Below, in pieces: positions 1 through 10,492 of a DNA stretch of 64,000 nt. The position numbers and the translations under genes are program-made. Location of the stretch: assembly GCA_036867785.1 (NCBI GenBank), contig CP145428.1, forward strand, positions 372,001 to 436,000. Direction: 5' to 3'. The notes below the pieces were generated by a model. The model was not told where the DNA came from. It was given only the letters and a program-made list of their open reading frames with translations, and searched no databases. Position 1 is the first letter of the stretch; each line of letters opens with the position of its first letter. The DNA comes from Plasmodiophora brassicae. Its lineage: Eukaryota > Endomyxa: Phytomyxea > Phytomyxea > Plasmodiophorida.

Positions 1-1012
1 CAACAGTCGATTCGAGCTTGGAAGCGTTGGCCCCCGAGAATTCTTCAACAAGGTCGCCGTTCTTATAGAAACTGCAAGACAGAGACTGTTAATGCGGATT
101 CTGCATACCGCTCAACAGCGATCCGTACTGAAAGGTCGGCATCGAAGCAATCCTCTTTGCCTGGGCAATGTCCCGGTTCTTGTCAACGTCAACCTGACGA
201 GAACGTGAGCGGAAAGCACCGGATGAGGTCATTCGATTGGCGAACCTTCAGAAAGACGGCCTTGCCCGCGTACAACTTGGCGAGCGAATCCACCGCGGGT
301 GCAATATGGCGGCATGGCCCACCTGTTCGGCAACGTTTACCATGCGACAGGGAATAGAACGCTGGTACACGGACACCACGACGCGGTGAAATCGACGACG
401 ACGAGGAGCCTCTCGGTGCGAACGATCTCGTTGAACTGGCCCATGCCGTAAACGGCCACAACTTCATTCTTGACCGAGGACGATGACGCGGCGGAGGCCC
501 AGGGATTCGGGATGGGCGCAGGCGCTGGAGCAGCGCCCGTACCACCTGTCAGATGACAAACCGTCGCATCACAATACGCACGGGTCCACTGAGAATCGAG
601 TTCAACCAGGATTGACGCCCAACGAACGCATCCTCTCCATGAGGAGCATCAGATCGGGATCGTTCATGAATTCGGCGGCGCGCGACGGATCGGCCATGAG
701 CTGCTGGACCCTATCCGGATCGGTAAGGCCCCCGCAACCGGGGCGAGGTCCACGCCAGGTGCGATATACGTACTTGGCCATGACCTGCGGGTTCGACATG
801 AGCCGCATCAGGTCGGGGTCCGACATGATCGCGGTGATCGTCTGCGGGTCCATCTGCGACAGCATCGAATCCATCTCGACCGTGTGGCCAAAAAACGCGG
901 TGCAAAGTCCAATCTGACGAGCCGAATCAATGGGTGTGTACTTTACTGGGGGCTTCGTATCAATTTCTAAGTGCCCTTTGACACAGTATTCCAGGTGTCG
1001 GTCCATTTCCAA
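1..1012 (-). CDS. STI1/ubiquilin-like plus thioredoxin fusion protein (3' end cut by window)
   Basis: Minus-strand gene assembled from six exons; introns at 711-773, 546-606, 323-374, 194-245 and 72-128, all GT-AG. The first part (about residues 46-95) carries two Met- and Pro-rich helical segments ending in LGVNPG, like the STI1/heat-shock-chaperonin motif of ubiquilins and STI1. A short Ala/Pro/Ser linker leads to a classical thioredoxin fold: VVDFTASWCGPCRHIAPA (active-site WCGPC near residue 171), then the cis-Pro strand MPTFHFYKNG, and EEFSGA at the window edge. The inferred role is a cytosolic redox/co-chaperone adaptor. The 63-nt first intron is in frame, so splicing there rests on homology and splice sites. 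The true start is uncertain; 1012 is the first Met of the open frame. Confidence 0.8.
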
Positions 1013-1057
1013 GAAAACGGATGGGTCGACACCCAGACCGCTGTAAACATCGTCCTA

Positions 1058-1511
1058 ACCGCATGACAAGCGCCCAGCTGGACGCCCTTCAATGGTTTTA
1101 TAATGTGCGCTTTGCTCGTAAGCCTTGTCGGCAGGCTCGATTCCGAATTCGCGGTATTCACGCTGTGATTTGTTAATAGCGCCAGGCGCCGCCCTGCAGG
1201 TGCGTCGCGACGGGTTGCAAGAGTTTCTTACAATTAGCAAATTAACAAAACGCGAATCTTCACGTGGACGGCACAGTACCAAATAACCGCTTATTTACAC
1301 TCTGCCGGCTCAGGATCATGTAGTGTTGCGCTACATGATAAGAAACTCTTGGAGCCCGTCGCGACGCACCTGCAGGGCGGCGCCTGGCGCTATTAGCAAA
1401 TCACAGTGTGGATACCGCGAATTCGGAATCGAGCCTGCCGACAAGGCTTACGAGCAAAGCGCACATTATAAAACCATTGAAGGGCGTCCAGCTGGACGCT
1501 TGTCATGCGGT
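1058..1511. repeat. Long inverted repeat, 173-bp arms with 108-bp spacer
   Basis: Positions 1058-1230 and 1339-1511 are reverse complements with only a few mismatches. Each arm, read inward from its outer end, encodes nearly the same short C-terminus (MTS, Val or Ala, QLDALQWFYN ... VIC, stop). In the right arm this is the tail of the minus-strand Gln-rich gene. The left arm holds a plus-strand copy without the rest of the gene. This looks like a recent inverted duplication or foldback, not a recognised transposon; no target-site duplication was identified. Confidence 0.85.
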
Positions 1512-2351
1512 GTATGTCAGCAGTTGACACGCCATCGACTGGAAAATATGGCAGCGCCGGGAGGATGACCCCCACGGCGAAGGCGCCACCCGGCGGGACG
1601 ACACCCACAAACACTTGTGGGATCGCCCCAGCCGGATGGCCGGCGACGTCCTTCGCGACCGGCAACAAAGGTCGCTGGGTTGAAAGCCGGTGGCTGTTTC
1701 GGCTTCGAACGCGCAGGTTTGATGTTCGCGCCGACATCTCTTGCAGCTGGATGCGGATATCCTGGAGATCTGTGCAGCTGCACCTGCAGCTGAGCTTGCA
1801 GCTGATCCTGCTGCGCCTGCAGCTGCACCTGCAGCTGAGCCTGCTGCGCCTGCAGCTGCACCTGCAGCTGAGCTTGCAGCTGAGCCTGCTGCGCCTGCAG
1901 CGCCGGCGCAAACCATGCCGGCGCTCCGGCACCGGCATACTCTTGAGCGGCATGCTCCGCCACAATCGCATGCGATCGCACTACCGAAGCAGCGCATTCG
2001 GCGCCGGTGATCTGTGCCGGGTGCGCCAGGCGATGGCGCTTGCGCGCCTGCGCCTCGTTGTCCGATTCGAAGATATGTTGCGCGCGCATCGGTGCGCCGA
2101 CGGCGATTGGCGCGGCCGTCAGGCCCCCGACTGCATCTTGGCCGGCAGCCGACGCAAGATCTGGCGACGCCGGGATCGCCCTGGTATAGTTCATCCCAAA
2201 GACCCAAACTGCAAATGCCGCGACAGACCGGCGGCGTTGGCGTACCTGTGGAAGGGGGGGAGGGGGCCTGTCCGCACTCCGTAGCTGTCGTGGCCCGAGA
2301 CTGGGGGTTGCGGGAATCCGCCATTTGGTCACGTTTCAGGCGGATGATCAA
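1393..2351 (-). CDS. Gln-rich hypothetical protein, exon structure unresolved
   Basis: The minus strand has overlapping open frames around a repeat of CTGCAG-type hexamers (about 1770-1905). In one frame these read as a Gln/Leu/Ala coiled coil (LQAQQAQLQAQLQVQ). Upstream, that frame reads as ordinary coding sequence (MRAQHIFESDNEAQARKR). Downstream, the most coding-like frame switches (IQLQEMSARTS ... LPYFPVDGVSTADIHR) and ends at 1393 inside the right arm of the inverted repeat. The switch implies an intron within or beside the repeat tract, which I could not place. A possible first exon begins at 2322 (MADSRNPQ). No family recognised. Confidence 0.35.
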
Positions 2352-2519
2352 CGCGGTTCCTAACCAGTGGTACGAACGTGGAACACCAGCGAATATCCAT
2401 TAACCTGTAGTAATAAGCAGGTTTGCTGAAGCGGGAGATATCAGCATATCGGGTTCTGTATGAATGGAGTCAAGTCTCCCGAGTGACCGTGTAGGCCCTC
2501 TCAAACGATCGATTTCAGT

Positions 2520-3164
2520 TCCCACAGAATTAACGTAGTCCCATCTGAACGGGCTGTCGCCTGCTTCGACCAAGTCGCCACCTCGGTCTGGACCGGGATC
2601 GGCAGCGTGATGTACACTGCCCCTGTTTCGAACTGCCCGGACAAGTCCATCCTCTGCATGGCGAAGACGGCACCGTCGACGGCACCGGCAGTGCCGGTGC
2701 TGCTGGAGGAGACGGGCGTCGCCCCCGACTCGCCATCTTGTGCTGTGGCCTGAGCGAAGAACGCGCAATGCAAGTCGTTCACGTACTGGGGCACTCGCAT
2801 GGGCCATTTCTGCGGCCTATACTCTACGCCGGATGCAGGCCAGACCCGCGTCCTTGATGGTGGGGTTGCCCCGTCCGACTCTGTCGCCGCCTGTCGTAAC
2901 ACGACGTCCTGCGAAGCCATCATCGTCGCGATGACGGGGACGGGCGCCTTAGGATGCAACTTCCTTTCGGATTGCCAGGATCCGTCCGTCGCCTGCGTGC
3001 CGACACCGGCACCGTCGACGCGAGGACGTCCAGACCCCAATGCACCTGTCGACGCGCAGGAAAGTGCCGCAATCGTCGCTGAGATCAGCACCGGCAGTCT
3101 CTCGATGCTCTGGATGGTAACCGCCTTCGCCCTGACCTTTGGCGGCCTGCTTCTGGTCCGCTAA
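2520..3164 (+). CDS. Cys-rich surface protein with C-terminal membrane segment (partial model)
   Basis: A plus-strand frame runs from about 2520 to the TAA at 3162-3164. It has many cysteines (VACFDQV, SNCPDKSILC, CKSFTYWGTRMGHFCG, CRNTTSCEA) and ends in a hydrophobic tail (SMLWMVTAFALTFGGLLL) fitting a TM or GPI signal. The CKSFTY...C pattern recalls PAN/apple-type modules, but this is a weak resemblance. An in-frame stop near 2751 suggests an unplaced short intron. The 5' exon with the expected signal peptide was not identified; a splice acceptor after TTTCAG at about 2518 is plausible. A competing antisense frame lacks the Cys spacing and membrane tail. Confidence 0.4.
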
Positions 3165-3826
3165 ACCTGTTCATTGCAATACATCGATACCGTGCGCGCA
3201 TTCTCAATCATACGACGTTTTATTAACAGGCTGGCTGCACAGCGTCGATTGACGTCCAACTGTGGGCGACAGTTCGGTTGCCGTCTTGACCCGCATTCAC
3301 CCGGCGCGGCATTCGTCGTCGTCGCCCGTTACTGATCGCCTTATCTTCACCGCCGTGGTTTTCTACCCGATTAAGACGGTCTGGAAGGACGTCCGACGCC
3401 TGGGTGCGTCTGGCACGCCGTCGGCGAGGGTCTTCAACTGCAGTAGAGCTTGGCTGTGGCGAGTCGTGGCCCCAGACAGTCGCCGGTGTCGGCAAACGGA
3501 ACCAAATCAGGTCGTGAATTTCGTCTCCCAGAAAACGCACATCTGACGGAATACGTCGCGCATGCCAGGGACAGTTGGACAACATGACGACCGCCGCGTC
3601 GACTCAAGTATCAAAGCCTTCGTCCAGAGCATGCCATTTCTGGATCCACGCAGAGAGCTCTGGTGGCGACAATTCCAGATCGGGCCCCGATTTCGCGATG
3701 CGACGGCGACGGCGGCATCCCCGGTGCCCGATATAGGGTTGTGTGTGTGTGTGGGGCAGTGCACGACATCGCACTGTTGATCCAGGTTGCCGCACACAGC
3801 CTCGTCGTGCGGTTCAGGAAGCCGTC
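3165..3826 (-). other. No resolved gene; possible minus-strand exons
   Basis: Coding-like minus-strand pieces occur at about 3540-3700 (ELSPPELSAWIQKWHALDEGFD; RFLGDEIHDLIWFRLP) and 3380-3440 (LQLKTLADGVPD). They sit in different frames and I could not join them with confident introns. A GT-rich run lies at 3737-3752. No family recognised. Confidence 0.2.
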
Positions 3827-5302
3827 ATGGGTCGCCCGCTAAGCTGGAGTAATCTCATGTGCCTTCGCCTGCAGTTGCTGGGCCTGCTGCCGTCCATCAA
3901 CCTGTTTGTCGAGTTCACCGTCCCCAATGGCACCTTGCCCGACGCGATGTCAGCGGCGCATGACCAGATCTCCCAGGCGGCCACGTACATGATGTGGAAC
4001 ACGTATCCGCGCTTAAGGAAGACCATTCACATGGTCGGTCAAGGAGACCAGTTTGCTGCTGAGTTCGTAGACCTCGACCCTCGAGCCCACGACTCTATCG
4101 TCAACACAGAACGCGTTCACGGTGAAGCTGAATTCAAATCACTGCTGGAGACCTTGACGAATCACGAATTCAAACTCGATGACGTGCAGTGGTCTGTGAC
4201 AATCGTCATCGACGAAGACCAGCCTCGAATGTGGGTGGTCTTGTCGTGCAGCCACGCCATGATGGACATGGTGATTGGTTTGATTTGTCGTTCTCTGAAT
4301 TCTCGTGTTTAACGCTTGTCCCCGTAGGCTGGCTTAGTCACCGCCATGGACCTTCTCCTGTCTGCATGCGATCCAACGTTCAAGTTCGCGGTCGATGCGC
4401 GCGAAACGCCTGTCCTGGACATTGCCCCTGACATTGGGCGCTGGCGAGGCCTGCCGTTCCTGTTCTCTCTGCTTGGGAGGAGCCTCCGGGTCGCGGTCGG
4501 AAAGCAGACGATCTGGACCGGTTTCGGAGATCGTCGTGGTGGCATCTTCCAAAGCATCGTTGGCGGCGCAACGCCTCTTCGCGATGCGTTCCCGTCTCGT
4601 GTCCGCGTCATCAAAGTCGATGCGGGTTCGCTGACAAAGTTGAAACGCGCTCTGAAGCGCCATGGGCCGGTGACGATTACGGCGCTCCTGAACGGCGTCC
4701 TTGTCGAGTCTCTCCACGGTATCATCAACCGACGCAACACGTACGTTGTCACCAATTGCATGGTCGACAACAGGCGCTACACGGATCGGGAGGACTGGAA
4801 ATCCGACCTGGACCAGTACGTCAGCGACAGCCGGATGACGTGGTCGAGGCGGGACGATACCGTTTGGGAAATTGCCCGCAGGGTGATGAAGAAGTCGTTG
4901 ACGTTCAAGAAGTGTCAGTCGGCGGTGGTGTGGCGCAGTTTGCTGATGAAGATAGCCAAGGTACCTGATATCATCCCTGAGACTTGGGTCGTGGACGAGA
5001 GCAAGATCACGATGCTCAGCTTCGGGGTCAGCAGCATGGGCGCCATCGACAACCGCATCACTGTAAAATCATTGGCGCTGGGTGACGGCCGCCATGCTAC
5101 GATCACGTCCGCCGGGTTCACCACTGGCGCGATGATGCCCTTGATGAACATCATGACCATCAACAATGCGCCCTGCATCACTCTCAACTTCCGTGATTAC
5201 CATCTGTCTTCCGACCACGCAGATGACCTCGTCCGTGCCATGGAAGCCCGTCTCAAGCACATTGTCACCCATGACTATTCGCACACCGCTTGCGAAGCCT
5301 GA
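3827..5302 (+). CDS. Condensation/alcohol-acyltransferase-like protein
   Basis: Two exons joined across a 57-nt intron (4271-4327) give 472 aa. Splicing rebuilds SCSHAMMDMAGLV at about residue 145, matching the HxxxDxxG catalytic motif of the CoA-dependent acyltransferase/condensation superfamily (alcohol acetyltransferases, PapA-like and NRPS condensation domains). The size fits that superfamily. Later features (ALLNGVLVESLHGIINRR; TNCMVDNRRYTD; FGVSSMGAIDNR) resemble the second half of the chloramphenicol-acetyltransferase-like fold. Substrate cannot be told; an acyl-CoA dependent O-acyl transfer is the inference. No signal peptide. Confidence 0.65.
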
Positions 5303-5355
5303 TTTCGTGCCCAATTGTTAAAGCCTGGCCAAATGGACACTGACTGACTTGTTAC

Positions 5356-5584
5356 CTATCTCATGGCCGCCCTCCTCGCACTTGATTGCTGACGAGTCTC
5401 TATGCCAGGCTATTCGGGGGACGGATTTGCACACAAGGTCATAGGGTGGCCTTACCGGGCTGACGACCCAGCCATGGACGCGTTCCATTCGCTCGGTAAC
5501 CCTGGCGACGATCGTGGCGCCTTGCCGCGCCTCCAGAGTGTGTCGGGTGCGCCGCGCGGCCTGCATGGACAGTATGTGGCCCAT
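5356..5584 (-). CDS. Small basic hypothetical protein (53 aa)
   Basis: Two minus-strand exons around a 67-nt intron (5389-5455, donor GTAAGG, acceptor CGTCAG). The protein begins MGHILSMQAARRTRHTLEA and ends SSARRAAMR; an upstream in-frame Met at 5614 is an alternative start. It is rich in Arg and Ala with an amphipathic look, which could suit a small mitochondrial or ribosome-associated protein. It lies head to head with VPS25, about 150 bp away. Support is the good splice site and open frame only. Confidence 0.4.
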
Positions 5585-5733
5585 GCCCAATAATAAGGTA
5601 CCCACACGGCACACGCCTGAAGAACAGCGCGGCGGTGGGCGGAGTTCGGGCGGGCAGGTCGCAGCAGTTCGGCCCTCTTCGTGGCAAGCAGGCCATGGCG
5701 GTAGATGGGGACGCTGGCGCGAACGTCCGCCGC

Positions 5734-6429
5734 ATGTGGGCGCTGCCGCCGTTCTTCACGCTGCAGCCGGTGCTGGCGACCCGGCAGAAGCAGCGTCGGT
5801 ACTTGACGCGGACCGGCGCGCCTGGGTCGTCGCCGATGCTCACGTGTCGTCTCCGTAGTGGCGATGTGGGTCGACCTCGTCGTCGACCATGTCCGCGCGC
5901 ACAAGCAGAACGTCCTGTACGTGCACGAGCCGCAGGGTTCGACGACCGCGAACGTATTCCATAATCGCGCCATCAATCGTAACGCGGATCGTCGGTGCGG
6001 TACCGCGATCAGGGCGCTGATTTCGTCGCGTAGGGAAACTGTCGCCGGAAGCGGTCCGGGCCGTACTCGACGAGGTCGTGTCGAGAGGATATGGGATCTG
6101 GCGGGACGCGTCGCAGACCGCCATCGTCATGTCCGACAGGACCGTCCAGGAGCTATCCCAGCTAATCTACCAGTGGGCGAAGGACACGCAGCACATGAAC
6201 GAGATCTGCACGATCTTTGAGTTGCACAGCGGCGACTCCACCATGGGGCAGCGTACGCGCGACCGCGGGCACCGTCGTCGTTTTCTGACATACGCTGTGG
6301 ACAGCGTTCCATGGGGCCAACGATCAGGTTCTGGTCGCCGCCGTCCGGCTACTGGCTGACAAGGGACAGGCCTCCATCATCCCAGCCGAAACCTCCGATG
6401 AAACCGGCGTGAAGTTCCTAGACCAATAG
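5734..6429 (+). CDS. VPS25: ESCRT-II subunit VPS25
   Basis: Four exons with introns at 5795-5858, 5979-6033 and 6253-6304 give 174 aa, close to the about 176 aa of other VPS25 proteins. Diagnostic stretches are LPPFFTLQPVLATRQKQLAMW at the N-terminus, INRKLSPEAVRAVLDEVV at the second winged helix, LIYQWAKDTQ, FELHSGD, PFHGAND, and the terminal TGVKFLDQ. Each intron removal restores family sequence across the junction. VPS25 pairs with VPS22 and VPS36 in ESCRT-II to nucleate ESCRT-III on endosomes for multivesicular-body sorting. An in-frame Met at 5695 would add 13 residues; 5734 was chosen for its family-like length. Confidence 0.95.
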
Positions 6430-6588
6430 GGGGAGTGTGCTAGTGAGGAATGGGAGGAGGCGCTCCCCGGGAAACGGGAACAATACAAATCCGGCGTCAC
6501 ATGTCTCAGGTCGCAGGAGAACGTTCGTCGAGGGACAGACACGATTCGAACGTTTATCGAAAACAGAGGCATGTGCTGGCCGGTTGCG

Positions 6589-7647
6589 TCAGTTGGAAGG
6601 GGGATTAGCTGGGCCGGCCGGGTCAGGTCCGGCATCGGGGAACGGGAACTTGTCGGCAATGCAGGCCACATGGCCTAGGCCGAATGCACTCATGAATGCG
6701 GCCGTGGCGAGGACGCTGTTTGTGTACCCGGGAACCGATACGAACATGGCCAGTATCGTACTCCAGATAAACGCCGAACCCATGAACGTATCGGCCCAGA
6801 ACAATGGATTTAGCCACCAGCGGCGTCGCGGCAACGGCCTGCCTTGAACATCCCTCGGCACACAGAGCGTGTCCCACAGATGAGGAGCCAACATCGCGGT
6901 GCCATAGAGTGTTCCGAACTTCGCACCGACGGCAATGTCCTGGCCGGCGATGGCGCTTGTCGTTCCAGCGGTTAGGACGAATGGCGCAACCCTTAACAAG
7001 CAGCTGGTGACCTTGGGCGCTGATGTAAGGAGGCGACGACGTTGACGCGCGAACTGAGACATTGCCGCAAAGGCCGTTCCGACTTGTATCCCGAACCTTG
7101 TCAACCAAATAAGAACAACCGCAGCCACAACCGGGAGTATCGCGCGATCAAGTGGGCTTTTGCGTTCGTCGTTGGCATAATGGACCAGATTCGCGGACAG
7201 GAGAAGCGGGAGCACAAGAGCCGTGATCACGTAGCCGCAAACAGCGAGAAACGAGTTGGCTTGGAATTCGTAGACGGACACTTGCAACAGGGCGCCGGTG
7301 CAACCGTTAACCACGTCAGTAGGGGTACCGCGACCAAATCTGTCTAGGACGTCAGTTTCGTTCCAGAATTCCTCCGGGTTGCGGCGCATGAGTGCCGCCA
7401 TCGGATTCACAGGCCTGCTGCTGTCCAGTAAGGTTTCGCGCAACGTGTTGATATAGGACCGTTCCGAGGCACTGTTCATGCCGGCACGAGGCATACTGCG
7501 GTTATCATCGACGCCGCCGGCTTCGATGTCAACGGCAGCATGGGTCGCCCTCGACGTCGACGTCGCCAGTGCATTGGGATTGATCATGGCGTGGGTGTGA
7601 GCCATCATCAGCAGTGCCGCGGCAACGACAGACAGAAGCCTCAGCAT
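6589..7647 (-). CDS. Multi-pass membrane protein with signal peptide
   Basis: A single open frame of 352 aa from the chosen Met (an upstream Met at 7707 would add 20 residues before the signal peptide). It starts MLRLLSVVAAALLMMAHTHA, a clear signal peptide. A soluble region of about 110 aa follows, then roughly five or six hydrophobic segments (for example SFLAVCGYVITALVLPLLL; FIWSTILAMFVSVPGY; VLATAAFMSAFGLGHV). It ends in a Pro-rich tail (DPAGPANPPSN). No family recognised. A decayed copy of the last 80 codons lies just upstream at 7876-8118, so this gene was partly duplicated in tandem. Confidence 0.7.
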   Translation of the reverse strand: MLRLLSVVAAALLMMAHTHAMINPNALATSTSRATHAAVDIEAGGVDDNRSMPRAGMNSASERSYINTLRETLLDSSRPVNPMAALMRRNPEEFWNETDVLDRFGRGTPTDVVNGCTGALLQVSVYEFQANSFLAVCGYVITALVLPLLLSANLVHYANDERKSPLDRAILPVVAAVVLIWLTRFGIQVGTAFAAMSQFARQRRRLLTSAPKVTSCLLRVAPFVLTAGTTSAIAGQDIAVGAKFGTLYGTAMLAPHLWDTLCVPRDVQGRPLPRRRWWLNPLFWADTFMGSAFIWSTILAMFVSVPGYTNSVLATAAFMSAFGLGHVACIADKFPFPDAGPDPAGPANPPSN

Positions 7648-7875
7648 CGCTGCAGTGGCCGAAGACAGCGAGTACCAGATAGATGCAATTCGGCAGCAGT
7701 CCTCCACGGACTGACGGAGCCAGCGCGGCGTGTTCCTCGGAGATTATTTTTGCAGGCGAGCGTGTATTGGTACGCATGGTATGGAGGCACGTACATTGGT
7801 TCTGGACGGTGCACATTATAGTCCTCCAGTGCAGGCTGACCAGGAAGACGGCAACGGCGCACCGTTGGGCATTGT

Positions 7876-8118
7876 TCACTTGAAAGAAGGAAAGGCCGGG
7901 GCGGGTGCGCTCGTGTTTCGAAACCTTGAACGTGTCGGCAATGCAGGCATATATATGTGGCCCAGAGCGAATACGCTCATGACAGCAGCGGTACCGATCG
8001 GATTGTACGCGTTGCTGGGAACCGAGATGAGCTGGGCCATGATGGCAACCCAGATGCATGAACGCCGTTCACAATAAGCCTGTGGACAGCAAACGACGTC
8101 CCTGCAATTATGCTTCAT
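7876..8118 (-). pseudogene. Truncated, frameshifted copy of the 3' end of the neighbouring membrane-protein gene
   Basis: The minus-strand translation reads CIWVAIMAQLISVP and GTAAVMSVFALGHIY, matching FIWSTILAMFVSVP and ATAAFMSAFGLGHVA of the gene at 6589-7647. After GHI the frame moves: the parental ACIADKF continues only in another frame as ACIADTFKVS. The slip coincides with a small TA-repeat (about 7951-7958). No 5' half of a second gene was found, so this is most likely a relic of tandem duplication, though a very short new ORF could still be expressed. Confidence 0.6.
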
Positions 8119-8381
8119 TCGCCCATGCTCACACGTCCGTTGGGGATGTTTGACACGCCCATGGCGTTCGAGTTGGTAGTCGGTTAATATTATGGTGTCC
8201 GCGCATCAAGACGCGCCCAGAATTAGGCCACCGTATCCACTTGTCCTCGACGACTTCGCAGTCGACAAAAAATGCGGATCTCCAGGTGCGACTTTCGATG
8301 TCGGCGGGTCGTGCAGTTCCCCCAGTCGGCTGCATCGTGTCGTCGCTGCTGCAGCGAGGCGGCCATAATCATTTTGGGGTG

Positions 8382-10492
8382 ATGTTGTTGGGGAGGGTGA
8401 CGTCGCGGTGGCGGCGCCGGCGGCTGTCGACGGTCAGCATCAACGCCATCCCGCCGGAGCAGTACACGCTGGGCATCTGCAACAAGCTGCTGATCCAGGT
8501 CGCCAGGAGCGCCAGCGCGGGCGTGCAGCTGCCGCCCGACCGGCAGCGCGAGCTCGCCAATATCACGTCGTGCCTCCCGGATCTGATCAGCCGTGCGAAC
8601 GGGTTCCATCTCCGGACGCTGTCGCACATGTCGAAGCGCCTCGCGGAATTGACGTCCAAGGGATTCATAGGTACGACTACGAGTCATGTCGACCCAGTGC
8701 GTCTCAACCACGGCCAGACCGGAATGATGCGCTGTGCTACATGCGAGACATCAAAGCCAGGGTATGTCAGGGCCTTCATATGCTGGGCGGTTGGGACCTC
8801 GCGACACTGGTGAACGCGCTCGCCAAACTGGACGTCCTCGATCACGGTTTCTTCCGGAGCGTTATTCCGCGAACCATCGCTCCTGATTCGCGGATCGACA
8901 ACCGGGACCTGGTCGTTCTGCTCTGGGCAGCTGCCCGAATCGGTTTCGCGGATGCCCACCTGAACGAGGCCGTTATTCGCCGCATAACATCGTACCCGCA
9001 TCTGTTCGATGCCGCGTCGCTGTGCATCACGGCCAACGCGTGTTCGAAACTGGGCATTCGCGATGAGACCCTGTTTTCCATTATTGCACGCCGGTCGATC
9101 GCTGAACTCGACGCCATCGGGCCATTGAACGCGTCGCAATTGATCCTGGCGTTTGCCACGCTGGGCATCCCGAACGATGACCTGTTCAGCGCCATCGCGG
9201 ACAGGATTGTCCTGGACATTAACAGGTACCTTCCACGCGACTTGGCAACCGCTGCGTCCGCCTTTGCCACGATGGGCCTGAAACATGACGCTCTGCTCAT
9301 GGCCATGAGTGGTCGTGCCACTGCTATCATGGAGTCATTCAATCCTGTGAACATATCGCGGCTCACCTGGGCGTTCGCCAAATTGGGTCACAAAGATCTG
9401 GAATTGTTCGATGCGATTGCCAGGCGCACGCAGGAGCTGGTCGAATGCCTGGAACCGAAACAGGCCGCCGTCATGGCCTGGGCGTTTGCAACGGTCCGGA
9501 TCGCCGATGCTGCGATTCTCGATGCGGCTGCAGCGCAGGTCATCGCCCACCCGACGAAGCTGTCGCCCCACGACATCTCCAACATCGCGTGGGCGTGCGC
9601 TGCATTGGGATATAAACATCCGGCCCTGTTCGACGCCTTGCCGGAATCTGTACTTGCGTCTATCGACAGCTTCGACGCCCCGGAGGTGTCCATGGTTTCA
9701 TGGGCACTTGCCAAGTCGGACGCCGTCGACGCCGATGCTTTCAAGGCGCTTGGCCAACGAGCTATTGAAACGATGGGCAATTTCAATGCTCAGTGTCTTG
9801 CCAACGTTGCATGGGCATTTGCAAAGGCGGGGGTTCTCCACGCCGAACTGATGGGATGTATCAGCAGGCGCGCGATCGGCCTGACGACCGGGTTCAGCTC
9901 CCAGACGATCGGCAACCTGTCGTGGGCGTTCGCCAAGTTGGGGGTTCTAGACCGCGTGCTGTTCGACAAGCTGGGCCGTCATGCTGCTGGGATGATGGAC
10001 AGATTCAACGCCCAGGAAATCAGCAATTTGACCTGGTCGTTGGCGAAACTGGAGATCAGCATCCCGCAACTAATGGCGGCGCTGTGCGCGCGTGCCATCA
10101 TGGAGATCGAGTCGTTCATCGCGTCCGATGTGGCCAATTTGGCATGGTCCTGCGCGACACTGAACATCGTGGATCGTGGCCTATTCGAGGCGCTCGGCCA
10201 CCGCGCCCAAGACCTGGTCGATACGTTCAATGCGCAAGATGTTTCCAACACCGCGTGGGCGTTTGCCAAGATCCAGCAGACCGACCATGACCTGTTCGAT
10301 GCACTGGCCTGGCGCGCGCTCGCCATCATCGACACGTTCGAACTGGGGCACGTCACCAGCACAGACTGGGCATACGGCAGGCTCCGCATTCGCAGGCCGG
10401 CGCTGTCCATCGCCCTGGAGCGCCGCGCGAACCATCTCGCCTCACGCGCGGACGATCATGGACGACCGAATCCGGGCGTAGACAATATATGA
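8382..10492 (+). CDS. Organellar helical-repeat protein with about 15 WAFAKLG-type repeats
   Basis: Two exons around a 77-nt intron (8671-8747) give 677 aa. The N-terminus (MLLGRVTSRWRRRRLSTVS) looks like a mitochondrial targeting peptide. From about residue 140 to the end come about 15 units of 35-38 residues with the pattern N(I/L)xWAFAKLG...LFDALxxRA...F(N/D)(A/P), each predicting a helical pair. Such repeats occur in FASTK/RAP-associated, OPR-like and HPR proteins that bind organellar RNA. I see no C-terminal RAP domain. Role inferred: mitochondrial RNA stability, processing or translation. The first two and last repeats are the most diverged. Confidence 0.8.

Noticed and set aside
2501-3091. 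196-codon antisense frame with a signal-like start
   Set aside because: The opposite strand shows regularly spaced cysteines and a terminal membrane segment, which is the better explanation.
6430-6588. Short frames between VPS25 and the membrane-protein gene
   Set aside because: No homology or splice support; likely 3' UTRs of the converging genes.
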